The notes under the pieces are model-generated. The model saw nothing but the letters and a program-made list of their open reading frames with translations. It was not told where the DNA came from and made no database searches. This document shows, piece after piece, positions 4,909 to 6,057 of a stretch of DNA of 6,057 nt. This DNA comes from an uncultured Bacteroidales bacterium (GTDB lineage Bacteria; Bacteroidota; Bacteroidia; Bacteroidales; Lentimicrobiaceae), in contig CALMDN010000142.1 in assembly GCA_937864935.1 (NCBI GenBank), positions 1-6,057 of the forward strand, read 5' to 3'. The translations under genes were made by a program, and so were the position numbers. The first letter of the stretch is position 1. Every line of letters starts with the position of its first letter.

Positions 4909-6057
4909 GTGAAGACCAAGCCATTCAAAAACAAGACGGTTAACGTGATTACCCTGGGTTGCTCCAAGAACCTGGTGGATTCTGAAGTGATGCTCCGGCA
5001 ACTCAGTGCGGCTGGTCTTTCGGCAGTGCACGACAGCGAGGCTGATGCCGACATGGTGATAGTAAATACCTGCGGATTTATCCACGATGCCAGGGAGGAA
5101 TCGGTGAACACCATTCTGAGCTGGGTTCAGGCGAAAAAGGAGCAGAGGGTCAGCAAAGTCTATGTAATGGGTTGTTTGTCTCAGCGCTACAAAGATGAGC
5201 TGATCAGTGAGCTACCCGAAGTTGACGGCTTTTTCGGGGTAAACGACCTGAACGCCATTCTCACAGAACTCAACGCTCCATTCAGGGAAGAGTTACTGAA
5301 CGAAAGGATCATCGGAACTCCGCCCCATTTTGCATACCTCAAGATTTCTGAAGGCTGTAACCGCAGTTGCTCCTTCTGTGCCATCCCGGGAATCCGGGGC
5401 AGGCACATTTCCAAACCGGTGGATGACCTGCTGGAAGAAACGCGGTTTCTGGCTTCTTCCGGAGTAAAAGAGCTGATTCTGATAGCCCAGGACCTTTCAT
5501 CGTATGGACTGGATATTAACCGCTCAAGACAACTGCCAGCCCTCCTTGACAAACTCTCCCTGATTGAGGGTATAGAGCGGATCCGGTTGCATTATGCCTA
5601 TCCGGCGGGCTTCCCGCTGAAGGTGCTCGATATCATGAGGGACAACCCGAAAATCTGCCGTTACCTGGATATTCCGCTCCAGCACATCAGCAGCCGGATT
5701 CTCCGGTCGATGCGTCGCGGACACGATACGGAAGCGACCATAAAGCTGATTGAAACCATTCGCAACAGGGTACCCGAAATTGCCATCAGAACCAGCTTTA
5801 TTGTTGGCTATCCGGGTGAAACCGCTGCCGAATTCAACGAACTGAAGCAGTTTGTGGAGCGGTTCAGGTTTGAGCGCATGGGTGTTTTCAGCTATTCGCA
5901 TGAAGAGAATACCCCGGCAGCCAGGATGCGCGATGATGTCAGACCGGCTGTCAAGGCCCGCAGGGTGGAGGAACTTATGCTCCTGCAGCAGGATATCTCA
6001 CACAGCAACAACCTGGCCAGGGTCGGAAGCACCATGAAACTCATGATTGACCGCAGG
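4909..6057 (+). CDS. rimO: Ribosomal protein uS12 methylthiotransferase RimO, 3' end outside window
   Basis: RimO is a radical-SAM enzyme that adds a methylthio group to a conserved aspartate of ribosomal protein uS12. The 383 codons seen include the N-terminal UPF0004 domain with its three cluster-binding cysteines, C18 (TLGCSKNLVDSE), C55 (NTCGF) and C89 (MGCLSQ). The radical-SAM CxxxCxxC follows at C150, C154 and C157 (EGCNRSCSFCAIP). LGCSKNLVDSE and the IPGIRGRH wording favour RimO over the tRNA enzyme MiaB. The catalytic domain continues through DIPLQH and RTSFIVGYPGET. The window ends at the edge of the C-terminal TRAM domain, so about 50 residues are missing. The GTG at 4909 is chosen because an in-frame stop at 4849 is followed by no ATG, and it gives MKTKPFKNKTVNVITLGCSKN, a normal N-terminus. 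Confidence 0.96.
   Translation, partial: MKTKPFKNKTVNVITLGCSKNLVDSEVMLRQLSAAGLSAVHDSEADADMVIVNTCGFIHDAREESVNTILSWVQAKKEQRVSKVYVMGCLSQRYKDELISELPEVDGFFGVNDLNAILTELNAPFREELLNERIIGTPPHFAYLKISEGCNRSCSFCAIPGIRGRHISKPVDDLLEETRFLASSGVKELILIAQDLSSYGLDINRSRQLPALLDKLSLIEGIERIRLHYAYPAGFPLKVLDIMRDNPKICRYLDIPLQHISSRILRSMRRGHDTEATIKLIETIRNRVPEIAIRTSFIVGYPGETAAEFNELKQFVERFRFERMGVFSYSHEENTPAARMRDDVRPAVKARRVEELMLLQQDISHSNNLARVGSTMKLMIDRR

Overview
The window reads as a chromosomal core segment from a member of the phylum Bacteroidota, most likely the order Bacteroidales. Three things point there. The first is the gene string rpmG – DUF4295 small protein – ftsY – rimO, which is typical of that phylum. The second is a set of promoter-like sites matching the Bacteroidota primary sigma consensus (TTTG, about 20 bases, then TAnnTTTG). 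The third is that no gene has a clear Shine-Dalgarno sequence, and leaders are A-rich or otherwise purine-poor. The taxonomic call is inferred from sequence features, not from a search.

Layout. Positions 1-648 (minus strand) hold most of a cutC gene whose 3' end lies outside the window. A 142-base divergent spacer separates it from a plus-strand short-chain dehydrogenase/reductase (791-1609). A second plus-strand gene (1665-2144) encodes a very acidic protein of unknown function that appears to be internally duplicated. It meets the minus-strand xerD-type tyrosine recombinase gene (2223-3134) head-on across a terminator hairpin usable from both sides. A non-coding spacer of about 260 bases holds putative promoters for xerD and rpmG plus several short inverted repeats.

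The right half is translation and protein-export machinery on the plus strand. rpmG (ribosomal protein bL33) and a 51-aa DUF4295 protein form a two-gene unit with a strong-looking promoter in front and a hairpin terminator behind. ftsY (signal recognition particle receptor) follows with its own promoter-like element. rimO (methylthiotransferase acting on ribosomal protein uS12) comes next, begins at a GTG, and runs off the window end without its TRAM domain. Together these genes build the large subunit (bL33, DUF4295 protein), modify the small subunit (RimO) and dock translating ribosomes at the membrane (FtsY).

No insertion sequence, CRISPR array, tRNA, rRNA, prophage or defence gene was seen. 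I found no convincing new multi-gene system. The most unfamiliar item is the acidic duplicated protein at 1665-2144. The other points of interest are the missing rpmB ahead of rpmG, the terminator-promoter break before ftsY, and the pyrimidine-rich leader of rimO.
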